Assembly (NCBI GenBank): GCA_907163375.1 | Contig: CAJQUW010006373.1 | Span: 62,001 to 126,000, forward strand | Origin: Prostheceraeus crozeri | Taxonomy: Eukaryota; Platyhelminthes; Polycladida; Euryleptidae | Length of the DNA stretch: 64,000 nt | Direction: 5' to 3' | In this document: positions 34,691 to 45,832 of the stretch, piece after piece | Layout of the letters: each line of letters opens with the position of its first letter | Position numbering within the stretch: the stretch's first letter is position 1 | The notes under the pieces: model-generated | Told to the model about the DNA's origin: nothing | The model's database searches: none | What the model saw: the letters and a program-made list of their open reading frames with translations, nothing else | Position numbers and translations under genes: made by a program

Positions 34691-36088
34691 TTTGCTTTAA
34701 CTGAAAACTGATGGTTTAAGTTGTTAGGAAATAGATTTTCTAATATCTATGAAGCGCTATTACTTCTTTTCTATGATGCTTTCTTACATACATAATCGAA
34801 TTCTGTGACGAAATTAATCAAATTTATTGACCAGCATGATAGCTATTGGAGCACCCGGAAATTTCCGGTTGAAATCACCCATCGTTCATGTAAAAAGACA
34901 CATAAGCACGTTTGTTCCAATAAGACTGCAGATACAGATCTCAGCAGGCATTCAAAATGCCAAAAAAGCCAACCTTTCTTTTATTGCTTATCTAACTTCT
35001 ATACTGCTCTCATCAATAACAGCGATGCTTCCTGGATTCTTTCCTTTTTCATAATGATAAGACTTCTCAGACACTAGTTCAAACACAGCTGTGTAGCTGC
35101 CTGTGGGTTAGTCTAGAGCGGACAAATCCTATTCGAGTTATTGTTCAATGCTTCTATTCAATGGTAGCATACTTGGAAATGACTGTGGATAAAAAAATAT
35201 AGTCTAAATACATTGATAAATATACAATTCTAATGACATCTTACAATTTGGACATCTTAAAAATCTAAATATTTACTTGTTTATCTTAGTTTTAAGAAGC
35301 CGTGATTTAACTCAAAAGCAATTAGACCTTGCCATTGCATGCGCTGTTGAACAAACATTTGGACAACCATTGCCATTCTTTCTAAACACTCAAAGCAAAT
35401 ATTCCGTAGCTTTTGCATTATGAATCTTGAAAAAGCACTAATCTGTTTATGTACATGTGACGCAATATGTCTGAGAATCACTTTCTACATGACAACTAAA
35501 ACTATACTTACAGCCTACAACAATCAACGAAAATCGTTTCGAAATTGCATTTGTTCTTTTTCAAAAAAAACGAACCTCATCTCTATGGGATCATATTTCA
35601 TAATGATTAAATACAAATGGGACAATATTCATAGGGATATTTTTCAGCATGCTAAGTAAACCTACGCCTGCGGTTATTGATAAACATTTCGTGTTAATTA
35701 AAATATTTCGTCTCGTCAAAGAAATGCGTCATAATCATATTTTTTTGCTATTTCAACGCAATCAACAAAGCGAGACTTAGAAGTCACTTAGTTTTAAGAC
35801 TTATGTTTTACTGAAATGCCGGAAGATTTTTTATTCGTTATTTTCAACTGTCGACTATCGTTATTTTCAAATGCATTGGCCATCACAACTGCTTCAAATA
35901 TTATTATAACCCTCATCTGTTGCATGTCTATTGTCACTGGGCGGGTTTTATTGATACGAATTAAGTTAAGTCCAAATTTCTGCCTGTCTGTAGATCTGGA
36001 GATTTTTCTCCAAATCCGACTTATCTGATAGCGATCATGCAAGTGAATGAACTAATTTATTGAACAATGCCATAATGAATTGTAAAAT
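34690..36088. other. No gene recognised
   Basis: AT-rich non-coding DNA with short open frames that lack domains. No repeat border was identified. Confidence 0.45.
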
Positions 36089-36294
36089 GCTGTACATCGC
36101 TTTCGTCAAAAGGCATTGATGAATTCTCAGCTTGAAAAGGGCTCCTGTCATCAAAGTCAGTCTCGTCCAGCTGATATTTTAATCCCAGATTGTTCACTAG
36201 GGAAAGCTGCTGCGTTTGATCTGACGGTGGTACATCCGCTCACCTCTCAATCTATAGTTGGAGCAAGTACTGCCTCAGAACTTTGTTTAGAAGC
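36089..36294 (+). pseudogene. Old retroelement-like frame, piece 1 of 4
   Basis: The frame reads FRQKALMNSQLEKGSC, then SQSRPADILIPDCSLGKAAA and FDLTVVHPLTSQSI. The RPAD...FDLTV pattern resembles the C-terminal PD-(D/E)XK-like domain found in many uncharacterised retroelement-type proteins of marine invertebrates and fish. The frame stops abruptly at the target duplication GAAGC (36290-36294) of the LTR element. It resumes at 40456, and later at 43161 and 59859, after two further insertions. Confidence 0.6.
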
Positions 36295-36349
36295 TGTGGT
36301 GCTGCCCTCTACGAGTTCTATATTACAAGTATGCATTTACGTAGGCTAG

Positions 36350-36830
36350 TAAATTCCTGTGACCTCACAAGTGATAAGGCTAGTTTGCTACGAGATGTAT
36401 TTGTCATAGGACTGTCCGATCCCAGGTTAGGGGAGAGACTTTTGGCTGAGGACCCTACTTCTCTTGATTTTGAAGCGGCGTTACGCAAAGCTGAGGCATG
36501 GGAGAATGCTAGAACGGATAGGTCTAGGCTGAGCACGTCCGAGGCTAGTACTGTAAGCCACGTCGCTACACGACAGCGACCTATGCCTGGTCGTTCAGGC
36601 CGTACAAACAAACCGCCTTGTTCCAGTGGTAGTGCGCATGGAGGTCAGAGAGATTCTGCCAGCAAAGCAGGAAGTCATGCTATCGCTGTGGCTCAAATAA
36701 GCATTTGGCTAATTCTAGCGAGTGCCCAGCAGTGAATCGCAAATGTAACGCGTGTGGTAAAATTGGACACTTCGCTGCGTTCTGTCGGTCAAAGGCCAAA
36801 CCTACTGAGAAAATTTCATACGTTGATACT
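36350..36830 (+). pseudogene. gag-like and zinc-knuckle region of the LTR fossil
   Basis: Capsid-type C-terminal sequence (RDVFVIGLSDPRLGERLL, then DFEAALRKAEAWENA), as in gypsy gag proteins, is followed by a basic Ser-rich stretch and CCHC-type knuckles (for example CNACGKIGHFAAFC near 36745-36790). Part of the fossil element, not an expressed gene. Confidence 0.75.
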
Positions 36831-36949
36831 GACCATGTACAGGTGAATCGGACTGTTGATAGGCCAACTACAGACTGTGTGGACGACATAGCTATGGAGG
36901 ATCAAATCTACTGCGTACAAGTAGGCCAGGTTGAACCATGTGAATGTGA

Positions 36950-39821
36950 CAAATTGAAACACGTCTTTAGTGCTGAGCCTGACAAGTCCAAACTTCGTCG
37001 TGGCATCAAGCTGAATGGCGTTTCGACAACCGGATTGGTTGACACAGGTGCCTTCGCTAACTTGATAGGTTCAGAGACGCTCCAAAAATTGAATCTCGAG
37101 CTGGAGACCAGCACAGCTAATCTCAGCACATGGGGTCAAAAGTCACTACACTGTATTGGCAAAACTACTTTGCTAGTTCAATATGGGGACAAGCAGATAC
37201 ATGCAAACTTCCACGTTTGTTCTGAAAATGGCACAGTCCTAATGAGCTACGATTTATGCGTTCGTCTGGGAATCGTGCGGGAGGAGGGTGATGAAATCAT
37301 CATGACTTCTTCAATATTTACGGGACCAAGCTCTGTATCGAAGGAGAAGGCATGTCGTATTTACCTGAAGGAAGATGCGGTTCCAAAGTCCTTTCCCTCC
37401 CGTAGGCTCCCCGTCGCCCTACATGACAAGGTGAAGTCGAAACTGGACACCATGGTACGGGATGGGGTGATCGAACCCGTTACTGAGCCCTCCGAGTGGT
37501 GCAGTCCTATCGTGGTCGCGTACAAGAAGTCAAGCGACATAAGATTGTGTGTTGACTTCAGGTACATGAATCAATCGATCCAACGATCCGAAATTCAGAT
37601 GCCCACCATAGAGGAGATTTCGTCCAGGATAGGACCGGCCAAGTTCTTCTGTAAGCTGGATTGTGCCAGCGGTTTCTGGCAGATACCGGTCTATGACGAT
37701 TCGAAGAGACTCCTGACCTTTGCAACTCCATTTGGTCGATATCAGTTCAACCAATTGCCGTTCGGACTGTCAGCTAGCCCTGACATATTCCAGAAGTTTA
37801 TGCAGGATCTCATCGCCTATGTACCTAATTGCGTCTGCTTCATGGATGATGTTCTCACGTTTGCGAATACGTACGAGGAATCACAGCAGATATTGGCGGA
37901 GGTATTACGTCGTTGTCAGGAAAATGGAGTCCGACTGAACAAAGAAAAGTGCGAATTTCACAGACGAGAAGTTGAATTTCTAGGGTACTCCTGGTCCGAA
38001 GACGGTCTGCGTATTTCCAATAAGTACATGGATGACATCATAAGGATTGAACCACCCTCGGATGAGTTGTCTTTGCGATCCTTTTTAGGTCTTGCAACCT
38101 ATGTGTGTTCTACAAACGTGCCTCACTGCAGCATGGACAGAAGAAGCGCAGCAAGCCTTCAACAGCCTAAAGGAAGCTATGCGAACAGTCAAATCCAGAC
38201 CCTTCTTTCAAACGAGCAAGCCGGTGACTATACAGACAGACGCTTCTGGTAAAGGTCTTGGGGCAGTTCTCATTCAAGACGAAAAAGCTATCATGTTTGC
38301 CTCACGCAAACTCACTGAAGTAGAACAACGCTATTCTCAAGTGGAAAGAGAGTTGCTAGCAGTCGTGTTTGCGGTACACCGTTTCAAGAATTTTGTACTG
38401 GCGCTCAACTTCACTGTTCAAACAGATCACAAACCGCTACTGCAAATTCGGCACAAACCGATTGATTCGTTGTCAATGCGAATTAGAAGATGGGTGTTGA
38501 GTCTACAAAATTACTCGTTCAAGTTTGAGTTCATTTCAGGAAAGGACAACATCCTTGCAGATGCGCTGTCCAAGAACTCAGTCCCACATGAAAGGTCTGA
38601 AAGTGAGCATTGCGAAGCCTCAATCTGCTTTATCTTGCGATCTATGCCCACGGATCTTAAATCCCTTGCTGAAGCATCAGCTGCCGACGCCGATTTACAG
38701 AAGATCAAATCTGCCATCGAAAATGGCTGGACACCAACTGATCGAAAGAGATACAAAGTGTTCTACAGTTTCCGGGAAGAATTATCGGTCAAACCGCAAG
38801 ATGACTCGTTCATCATATGCAAAGGTGATACCATCGTCATTCCCTCATGCAAAAGACTGCAACTCTTGCATGACGCGCACCAAGGTCATTTAGGGATGAC
38901 AAAGATGAAGACGCTGGCGAGATCAATGTGGTATTGGCCAGGAATGTCTGCTGACATACAGACATTCATTTCGAGATGCGATGCCTGCAACCAGTTGGGA
39001 AGGTCCGACACTGCACCCCTGACGCCGGTAGCGGACAAGGAAACCGCACCATGGAAAACCTTACAGGTCGATTTAACCGGTCCAAGCGAATCAACGGATG
39101 GCCAAGTACTCCTTACTGTAATCGATCTCTACTCAAGATACCCCTTCGCGATCCCTATTCCTGATGCTTCGTCCCGAAGCATAATTCAACAGCTACGTCA
39201 AGTATTCTCATCTTTCGGTATGCCTGTTCGTCTGATATCGGACAACGGCCGGGCATTTAGATCGGCGGAACTTGAAGCTTTCCTAGCTAGGTGTAACATA
39301 CAGCACCACTACGCCGCGGTTTATTACCCCAATCAAACGGCACAGTTGAGAGGTTCCATGCATCGTTGAAAGGGATGATGTCGTTGATGTCGAGAATGAA
39401 GTTGAGTCAACCATCGTCATCATTCAACGAGCGGCTACAACGCGCTCTTTACGACATCAGATCTACTACGAATGAAAGTACAGGTGAAACCCCTTTCTAC
39501 CGCCTCTTCGACCGAAGAATGAACACGTCACTACCTGCACTCAATCCATCTCCATCGCCTACGAGTCCACTTCGTCCATTACAAGATAGATACGAGAAGA
39601 AAAGGGGAGTAACGAAGCCATTCAAAATCAATGATCAAGTTTGGACAAGATGCAATACAAAAGGAATGTTCGACAAGGATGGAAAGGTTACGGAAGTCAA
39701 AGGCCCTCACACATATGAAGTCGAGTTCCCGAATGGACATCGATCAGTGGTTAATCAACGAAATATGAAGAAAAGGACAAATAACCCGGTACCCGATCTA
39801 GACCTGGACGTGCGGGATTGA
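36950..39821 (+). pseudogene. pol-like region of the LTR fossil (PR, RT, RH, IN)
   Basis: In order: an aspartic-protease motif (LVDTGAFANLIGS, ~37040); reverse transcriptase with LDCASGFWQIPV, FATPFGRYQFNQLPFGLSAS and a FMDD active-site box (~37650-37860); RNase H with TIQTDASGKGLGAVL (~38230); and an integrase with an H-H-C-C finger (HQGHLGMTKMK...CDACNQ, ~38880-38990), the LQVDLTGP and LISDNGRAF catalytic blocks, and a C-terminal DNA-binding tail ending near 39821. The RT-RH-IN order marks Ty3/gypsy rather than copia. The region is broken in a few places. Confidence 0.85.
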
Positions 39822-40253
39822 GTTTATGATGCGACTCGCGTCAGTGCTTCTGAAGCTGAACTTGGAAGGCATGATGCATCCAGTAGACGAACTCAGGATG
39901 TCTCTCTTAGATACCCTAGGAGACACAGGGAGAGACCTGCGCATTTAGAGGGGTGGGTGGTCAGCGTATAGTCACTATATGGATCAGTCATTTCCTTTTC
40001 GACGTCTGATGAGGCATGGTGTTCTTCGTGAATGTATATTTTGATGTTGTTTCTTGCCTAGATTAGCCGAGATTGGTTATCAGATAGGCCTAGCTTTCGG
40101 ATGAGTGATGTTGGATTTGGTTGAGAAACCCGGATAACTGAACGTGAAATTTTCTAAACTGTTTATGCCCATGATTACTGAACTGAAAGATTCTGCTCTG
40201 CTCTTGATTTTCATGCATACAGTTTTCTACTATTTTTCTAAAAAGAGGGAAGA

Positions 40254-40455
40254 TGTGGTGTTGCCCTCTACGAGTTCTATATTACAAGTATGCATTTACG
40301 TGATTTGTGTTTTCCGCGTTGACTTCACGTCTACCGCAATACATTTTGTTTAATCGATTGTGTAATGTGAACACATTTGAATTGACGAATATACACTTCT
40401 GCTTAACGTCACGCACGAGTCGTTTTTACTTATCGCTCTAGTGTCATACGCAACA
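40254..40455 (+). repeat. Right LTR, 202 bp
   Basis: It runs from TGTGGTGTTGCC to CATACGCAACA and is followed by the target duplication GAAGC. It is preceded by AAAAAGAGGGAAGA, a polypurine tract of the kind used for plus-strand priming. Confidence 0.85.
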
Positions 40456-40526
40456 GAAGCAACCGAGGAACGCAAACACCAAGATAATGATGGAAAGTGC
40501 ACCGATTTAGGATGGCGATGTATTCC
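40456..40526 (+). pseudogene. Old retroelement-like frame, piece 2 of 4
   Basis: Reads EATEERKHQDNDGKCTDLGW and RCIP, which continues the sense of piece 1 directly after the GAAGC duplication. The EKRKH...LGW.CIP pattern is what follows the RPAD...FDLTV block in related proteins. It is cut at the target duplication TGTATTCC (40519-40526). Confidence 0.6.
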
Positions 40527-43160
40527 CAGAGTTGCCGTGGGGATTGATATTTGAATCCCCACCACACCCCATACCCACGGAAGAACCTGTGGGTATCAGC
40601 ACAGAATCCCCACGCCCCCACACGAAAGGCTCCTGATTAATATGTTGCTCTTGTTCGTGTAGAATACTTGATGTCCAATATCTCCATCTCAGTGGAACTT
40701 CTACACATCATTCAACTATCCGAAGGCCGTATTTGACTCCAGAGATGTGGAATGGGAGTCCTTGAAGAAAGTCACCGACTGCGTGTTGCAACTTTTATGA
40801 CTTTTCTTTTCTATCTTCGGTATAGGACTATTGCTCTTTAAAATTGTAGTAGCCCATTTTCTATCATTATTGAGCCTTGATTCTTACTTGCCATCTAGAA
40901 ATTATTGTACCGAAAATTTAACTAGATGCTCGTTCCATGCACACGTATTTGACTCACAAATTTACATTTGCTTGAATCATTTGGTTGCAGTAGCAGATAA
41001 GTGTTATTTATCTATATCTACTGATTCGGAAGTTTTTATCGTCTGCTGCCAGCTTACACGTACAGTTTACATAGGTTCTTCTCATTTATTTCTTTGCTTT
41101 TATAACAAATCGGTTATTGATCAGCTTGTGCTTTTCAAACTTCATCTTTTACTCACTTTGGATTTTTGGTTCACTTAACCTAGTTAATGACAATGTCGAT
41201 CCTACTTCATTTTGCTACAGGATTATTTTAAGGGTACAATTTTTGCATTACTGCTCCCTTAAAGGAGACACATTTGCATAAAAATGGCCTTATTAAAATT
41301 TGGGATGAAATATTAATACGAGTATGTACTTAGTTCTGCACAACACTCGAGCATTGCATAGCACGCTATTTTGAAATTTTGATGTTTCTTAAATTCGTCT
41401 TTTACCGTTTGCTGTTATAACACTAAGCAACCAGTCTACATCAAATAAAATCAAACCTAGGCTTACATTACATCATATATACATGCCATGCGAAGCACTC
41501 TCATGAAATACACACACTCATTTCAAAAGAACTATGCTTAAATTCCTCGCTGTAGACAATCGTGATTAAGTACAACATGTTTCACAAAAGCAAGCATGAA
41601 TATTTATCAATATACGAGTATCTCCTGAAGGACCTTAATGTCCTCACAATATTTTTAGTCAGCTGCTTTTCGTGAGAACTCGATTTTTACTGCAAATAAT
41701 TTTAAGTGCATGCATTTGGCTGTTTTGATAGATTATATGCGAGTTTCACATGTTCCATTTGTGAGAATATAATCATAGGCTGTCCTGTAAGTTGGTATTT
41801 GGGGTTACCAATGTGAGTTTTTCATTCGTTTGGTTGCTTATAGTGGTGCTATTCTCAAATAACAGGAAGTTCATCAACATAAAGACAGGGTTGAGCATAA
41901 ATTAAACACATTCATATGTTGCTACACTGCCAGTACTTCAAAATGGTCACCCTATAACAAAAAAGTCACCTGTCAAAAAGTCTTATGTAGGCCTTCACTA
42001 TATGTTTGCGGTCTACCAATGTGTATTATAGCCATCGTTTATTGCTCAGTGGATCATGCCATGTTCATATGTGTTAATATTCCCGTTTAATATTCATTAA
42101 TTGAAACAATTTAGCAATCATTGATAATTCTATCTCCATTAATGCCGATAAAGAAGTAAAATGTCAAAGCGACTTTGGCCTTTATGCATCTCAAGTCTAG
42201 ATTTGTTTCGCAGTAGAAACCGACTATATAGGCCTACGCGTAGTGAAGGAAAAAGATTTGAATCAATCTGATCTACTACTATGAATAAAGACTTCGACGA
42301 AAATCATCCTGATATTCTCGACCACTCATGTCATCGAATTATTGCACAAGAATTGGGAGGATGTTGATCCATTTGTGTATGATGATGAAATGCAGCACAA
42401 TGAACCATTTATTGAGGTACACTTAAATGTGCAGTTAAGGATGCCTATCAGATGAAAATGAAAGTTCTGACAAGTCGTGGACAAGTGAAAATCTGAGCTT
42501 TCATTATAACTATGACTGCAATGCGAGTAGATGGCTTGCAGGTGAATAATTTGGTGTGAGAAATCTTTATCACACTGTTCATGTATCCGACGAAAATCAT
42601 TCAACATTTTCATGTGTCTTGCTTTGTGGGTTGGACCCAATAGGTCTTCTATATCGTAATTAGTTTAAAATCTAGATTATTAATGATTAATCGCATTGAT
42701 CACGCAAGCTTAATTATATCACAAATAATTTTGCCAGCTATTTATACTATTAGAGCAAATATTTGTAAGTCTCCATTCGGCTCTACAGAAAAGGAGACTT
42801 GCAGAATTCTTCCACTTCGGCCGTCCTTGACGCCCCTGGAACTATCATTATAAGTCATTCAAAATTATTGAATGTGTGTTACTAATGTGAAAATGATCAG
42901 CATAAATATTTCATGCATTTTAAGTGGTGAGATGAGTAGACTGCGTGATACTTAGTAATTCAACATCGAAGTTGATTGTGTGATATGTCAGCTCCGATTG
43001 TTTCTAGTGAATGTCAAAAATCTTCCGAATCCCCACAGAATCCCTATAGAAGCCCTATGGGAGCTGTGGGGATGGCCTCAATCCCCATACCCACCCCATG
43101 CCCATGGGTACCCATACCCATGGGGATCCGCACAGAATCCCCATACCCACGGCAACCCTT
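40527..43160. mobile_element. hAT-like non-autonomous element with CCCCATACCC ends
   Basis: It is flanked by the 8-bp direct repeat TGTATTCC (40519-40526, 43161-43168). The ends are related inverted repeats containing GGTTGCCGTGGG and GTTGCCGTGGG. Subterminal CCCCA/CCCATACCC words are dense at 40540-40620 and 43020-43155. The 2.6-kb interior holds only short open frames, such as 40831-41178, with no transposase similarity. It interrupts the old frame between pieces 2 and 3. Confidence 0.8.
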
Positions 43161-43242
43161 TGTATTCCTTTGGCCGGAACGATCATGGTACGTGGAGAGT
43201 GGAGGCAACATCAGCACTCCAACAAATTTCCGACCGTCTGTC
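43161..43242 (+). pseudogene. Old retroelement-like frame, piece 3 of 4
   Basis: Reads GRNDHGTWRVEATSALQQ and ISDRLS, matching the expected downstream pattern (Y..WG.EA..L..LA.RL) of the same old frame. It is cut at the Polinton target duplication TCTGTC (43237-43242). Confidence 0.55.
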
Positions 43243-43747
43243 AGTAATGGGCAAAAGACCGTTCCAGGACACCATAAAATTCAAAAAAATGGTATCTTTA
43301 AAAACGACATAAATTCATGAATTTGAACCCTTTTTCAGGTTTTTAAGACCTAAATACATGAATTTAGTCCATTCAAAAAGTACCATTTTTTCAAAAATGG
43401 TACTTTTTAAAAACGACATAAATTCATGAATTTGAACCCTTTTTCAGGTTATGAAGACCTAAATTCACAAATTTGGGCGTTTTTAAAAATACCCAATTTT
43501 CAAATTTTTCAAAATCTCAAATTTGAGAATTACAATTTTTACCTTGTAAATCATGACCGTTCCAGGACACCGAAAAAAATCAGAAAAGTTAAGAATCTCA
43601 AATTTGAGAATTACAATTTTTACCTTGAAAATCATGACCGTTCCTGGACACCGAAAATCATAAAAGTTGAGAATTTCAAATTCATGAATTTTTTCCATCT
43701 TTCAGGTTTTTAAAATATATCATGTGACTAATAATATTTCTTTAAAA
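43243..43747 (+). repeat. Polinton left terminal inverted repeat (505 bp)
   Basis: Complementary base for base to 59354-59858. It contains a 16-bp perfect hairpin (43375-43408), a ~60-bp direct repeat at spacing 109 (43297 and 43406), an 82-bp-spaced direct repeat (43512 and 43594), and the word GACCGTTCC(A/T)GGACACC three times (43257, 43555, 43636). About 20 bp beyond 43747 remain similar with single differences. Confidence 0.95.
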
Positions 43748-43888
43748 GTGGAAGAAACAAAAGTGGAAGAAACCGCGGGGATGTATCCTTCAATATCATA
43801 TGAACGTAGTTCTACTACCCCCTCCCTTCTAATTTCTAGGGGTCCCTTCTGACTTCTAGGGGTCCCTTAAGAAATTTTTTATTATAAA

Positions 43889-44293
43889 ATGCACAACATA
43901 AATGAGTTTTTAAAATTATATGGAACGCAAACAACTACAAATTTTGATTTAAAGAAAATTGCAAATCAATTAGGAATAAAGAATTTTCATGTTCTAATGA
44001 GAGACGAATTACAATTCCTAAAAAATAAGCCAACTGTAAATTTCATAACAAATCTTCACACAACAGATGAAAAAGGAGTACATTGGTCTGCAGGTATCTT
44101 TAATAAAAATCGAGATAATTACTATTTCGACCGCCCAGAGGCTGAGAACTATTGGTTCGACTCTTATGGACTTCCACCTACAAATGAAGTCAAAAAATTA
44201 CTTGGCAATGGAATTTATAATACATTTCAAATTCAAAAACCAGGAACTACATATTGCGGTCAATTATGTCTTTATGTTTTATTTAAATTATAG
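43889..44293 (+). CDS. Polinton cysteine protease (adenain-like, PRO)
   Basis: A 134-residue frame matching the adenovirus-type/Ulp1-like protease that processes capsid proteins during virion maturation. The catalytic order is visible: His in KGVHWSAGIF (~residue 66), acidic residue in NYWFDSYGLPP (~90) and Cys in PGTTYCGQLCLYVL (~126), with a Gln-containing segment just before it. The length is short compared with adenain (~200) but normal for Polintons. ATG at 43889 is preceded by ATAAA. It is the only gene on the left transcribed rightward and converges on the integrase, with hairpins between them. The frame is open. Confidence 0.85.
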   Translation: MHNINEFLKLYGTQTTTNFDLKKIANQLGIKNFHVLMRDELQFLKNKPTVNFITNLHTTDEKGVHWSAGIFNKNRDNYYFDRPEAENYWFDSYGLPPTNEVKKLLGNGIYNTFQIQKPGTTYCGQLCLYVLFKL

Positions 44294-44333
44294 GAAGGAG
44301 TACCATTTCTAAATATTATGTTAGAATTGAACG

Positions 44334-44378
44334 AACCGTAGGTTATATGGCTACGCCTAACAAGGGAATTTCATTCCC
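44334..44378. repeat. Hairpin cluster between convergent protease and integrase genes
   Basis: AACC-GTA-GGTT (44334-44344), a 3-nt spacer, GGC-TAC-GCC (44349-44357), and GGGAAT-TTC-ATTCCC (44364-44378). All have 3-nt loops. The site lies between the stops at 44293 and 44407 and could end both transcripts. Confidence 0.8.
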
Positions 44379-44406
44379 GAAACGTTAGTTCCAATAATAA
44401 TGATAA

Positions 44407-45729
44407 TTAAAAATCAGTTCGTTGTAATTCATTTTGATAAAATCGGCCTCTGATATCTTCATTATCTAAATCTTTAATTTCATAAGTAATCGGATAAGTT
44501 TGATTTATTTTACAAATTTCAAATATTTCTTTAGTCCAATAGCCAACAAAGCCTTTTTCAAATTTATTCTTATATTTAAATATTCTAACTCTATCTCCAA
44601 TTTTAAATTTCGGCTTAAGTTTCTGCAAATTCGGATTACTCTCATTCAAATTATTATTCTCGAAAATTTTCTTTCGTACTAGATCAGGGTCGTCAGAAGC
44701 ATTCTTTGGAGTTTCTTCAATACCAGAATGAACTTTATTATTGTACTCTTCTACAACTCCTGGTAATATCTTCAACCATTTCTGATTTCTTTGCTCAATA
44801 AATTTCTTGAATAATTTATTTTTTAACGTCCGATTGAATCTTTCTATCACTACAGCTTTCCCAGCGTTTTCAGTTGAATAAACAGTTTCAAATAGTGGCT
44901 GAACGTTTCGGTTATAAAATTCCGACCCTTTATCAACAAACAATTTTTTTGGCTTTCTCTTACTTTCTTTAAAGATTTCTTCAAACGCATATTTAACTGA
45001 TAGACCACTTTTGTTTTTTAAAGGCTTTACCCAAGCGTATCGTGTATATAAATCTATAACGGTCAATGCGTATTTATAATCTTTTTCATTCGGCATATGA
45101 ATAAGATCAGCACTCCAAATATCATCTTTATTAAATACTTTTACTTTCAATAAATATTTCGGCTTTCTGTATTCCCTATGAATTTCAGACGCGTAGGTTC
45201 GAGCGTTGCTCTCAGACAGCTTAGCTGTCGATACATTTAGACCCTGGCCGAATAATATTTTAGCTTGTAAAGCTTTCTTAGCAAACATTCTTTCACTTTT
45301 TTCTCTAAATGTAGGATTTTGAATACTATCTAATTCTTGAATCATCTTCTTATCAGCTGCATGTCGAGAACTTAGATCATGATTTCGATAAGCTAAATCA
45401 TGCCTGTAAGCTGCGGCATCTACTCTATTTATCGGTTCTTCACCTGGTTTCGGATTATTATTCTCATCTAGTCTTATATCTAATCGAGTTCCTGGACCGG
45501 TATATGAATGACCAGGAAGATGTTTTTCTTTCGAATATTTACTCCAAATAAATCCAGGAAAGTTTTCTAATGCTTTTTGTATATCACCACCGAAGTGGTA
45601 TGGAACTTTGTTCTTGTCACCTCCAATATGCTGACAATTTGAGTTTTTATTTTTGTTTAATAGATAATTCAATAAATCTAAATTAGCAATTTTTAATTTA
45701 ATTAAATTTTTGGAATTTTTAGAATTCAT
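44407..45729 (-). CDS. Polinton integrase with N-terminal phospholipase A2-like domain
   Basis: The ATG at 45729 (MNSKNSKNL) gives 440 residues; upstream codons lie in a hairpin and lack an ATG. Residues ~68-160 look like the parvovirus VP1-type phospholipase A2: calcium-loop motif SYTGPGTRLD (~75-84), an INRVDAAAYRHDLAYRNH block with the catalytic His-Asp pair (~110-111), and ADKKMIQEL. Residues ~195-335 are a retroviral-type integrase core with catalytic Asp in WSADLIHM and LFVDKGSEFY and Glu in VVIERFNRTLKNK. The last ~80 residues form an SH3/chromo-like tail (FKIGDRVRIFKYKNKFEKG, PITYEIKDLD). Integrase inserts the element. PLA2 domains help parvoviruses breach endosomes. A double hairpin encodes the linker between the two halves. 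The frame is open. Confidence 0.85.
   Translation of the reverse strand: MNSKNSKNLIKLKIANLDLLNYLLNKNKNSNCQHIGGDKNKVPYHFGGDIQKALENFPGFIWSKYSKEKHLPGHSYTGPGTRLDIRLDENNNPKPGEEPINRVDAAAYRHDLAYRNHDLSSRHAADKKMIQELDSIQNPTFREKSERMFAKKALQAKILFGQGLNVSTAKLSESNARTYASEIHREYRKPKYLLKVKVFNKDDIWSADLIHMPNEKDYKYALTVIDLYTRYAWVKPLKNKSGLSVKYAFEEIFKESKRKPKKLFVDKGSEFYNRNVQPLFETVYSTENAGKAVVIERFNRTLKNKLFKKFIEQRNQKWLKILPGVVEEYNNKVHSGIEETPKNASDDPDLVRKKIFENNNLNESNPNLQKLKPKFKIGDRVRIFKYKNKFEKGFVGYWTKEIFEICKINQTYPITYEIKDLDNEDIRGRFYQNELQRTDF
45201..45229. repeat. Double hairpin in the PLA2-integrase linker
   Basis: GAGC-GTT-GCTC (45201-45211), spacer TCA, GACAGC-TTA-GCTGTC (45215-45229). It is read in frame on the minus strand as TAKLSESNAR. 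On that strand the loop is TAA but is spread over two codons, so no stop arises. Confidence 0.85.
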
Positions 45730-45761
45730 TTTGAAAGATAAAATAAATGTTTTACCTAATC

Positions 45762-45832
45762 GGACCAAAGGTCCTGAGGCTTTAGCCGATAGAGCTTTGT
45801 TCAGAGGCTTTAGCCGATCGGACCAAAGGTCC
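45762..45832. repeat. Two inverted copies of a hairpin pair
   Basis: GGACC-AAA-GGTCC (45762-45774) with GGCT-TT-AGCC (45778-45787), then GGCT-TT-AGCC (45806-45815) with GGACC-AAA-GGTCC (45820-45832). They lie between the integrase start and the stop of the next minus-strand gene. A third copy of the pair is at 46485-46511. Confidence 0.85.

Larger units (their letters stand above)
36295..40455 (+). mobile_element. Ty3/gypsy-type LTR retrotransposon, fossil
   Basis: The element lies between the 5-bp direct repeats GAAGC (36290-36294, 40456-40460). Both ends begin TGTGGTG(C/T)TGCCCTCTACG. The right LTR is complete (40254-40455, TG...CA, 202 bp) and preceded by a purine-rich tract. The left LTR survives only in part, differing at one base over the ~50 bp shared. 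Inside, in sense order, are gag-like, zinc-knuckle, protease, reverse transcriptase, RNase H and integrase regions, as in Ty3/gypsy. It is broken in several places and is incomplete at its left side. The clean target duplication suggests moderate to young age. Confidence 0.9.

Noticed and set aside
40831-41178. A 115-codon frame inside the hAT-like element, considered as a membrane protein
   Set aside because: AT-rich composition makes hydrophobic frames common. It has no start context, no homology and no transposase motif.
43426-43713. A 95-codon frame present at both ends of the Polinton
   Set aside because: It lies wholly within the identical terminal inverted repeats and consists of direct-repeat sequence. 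Not a gene.
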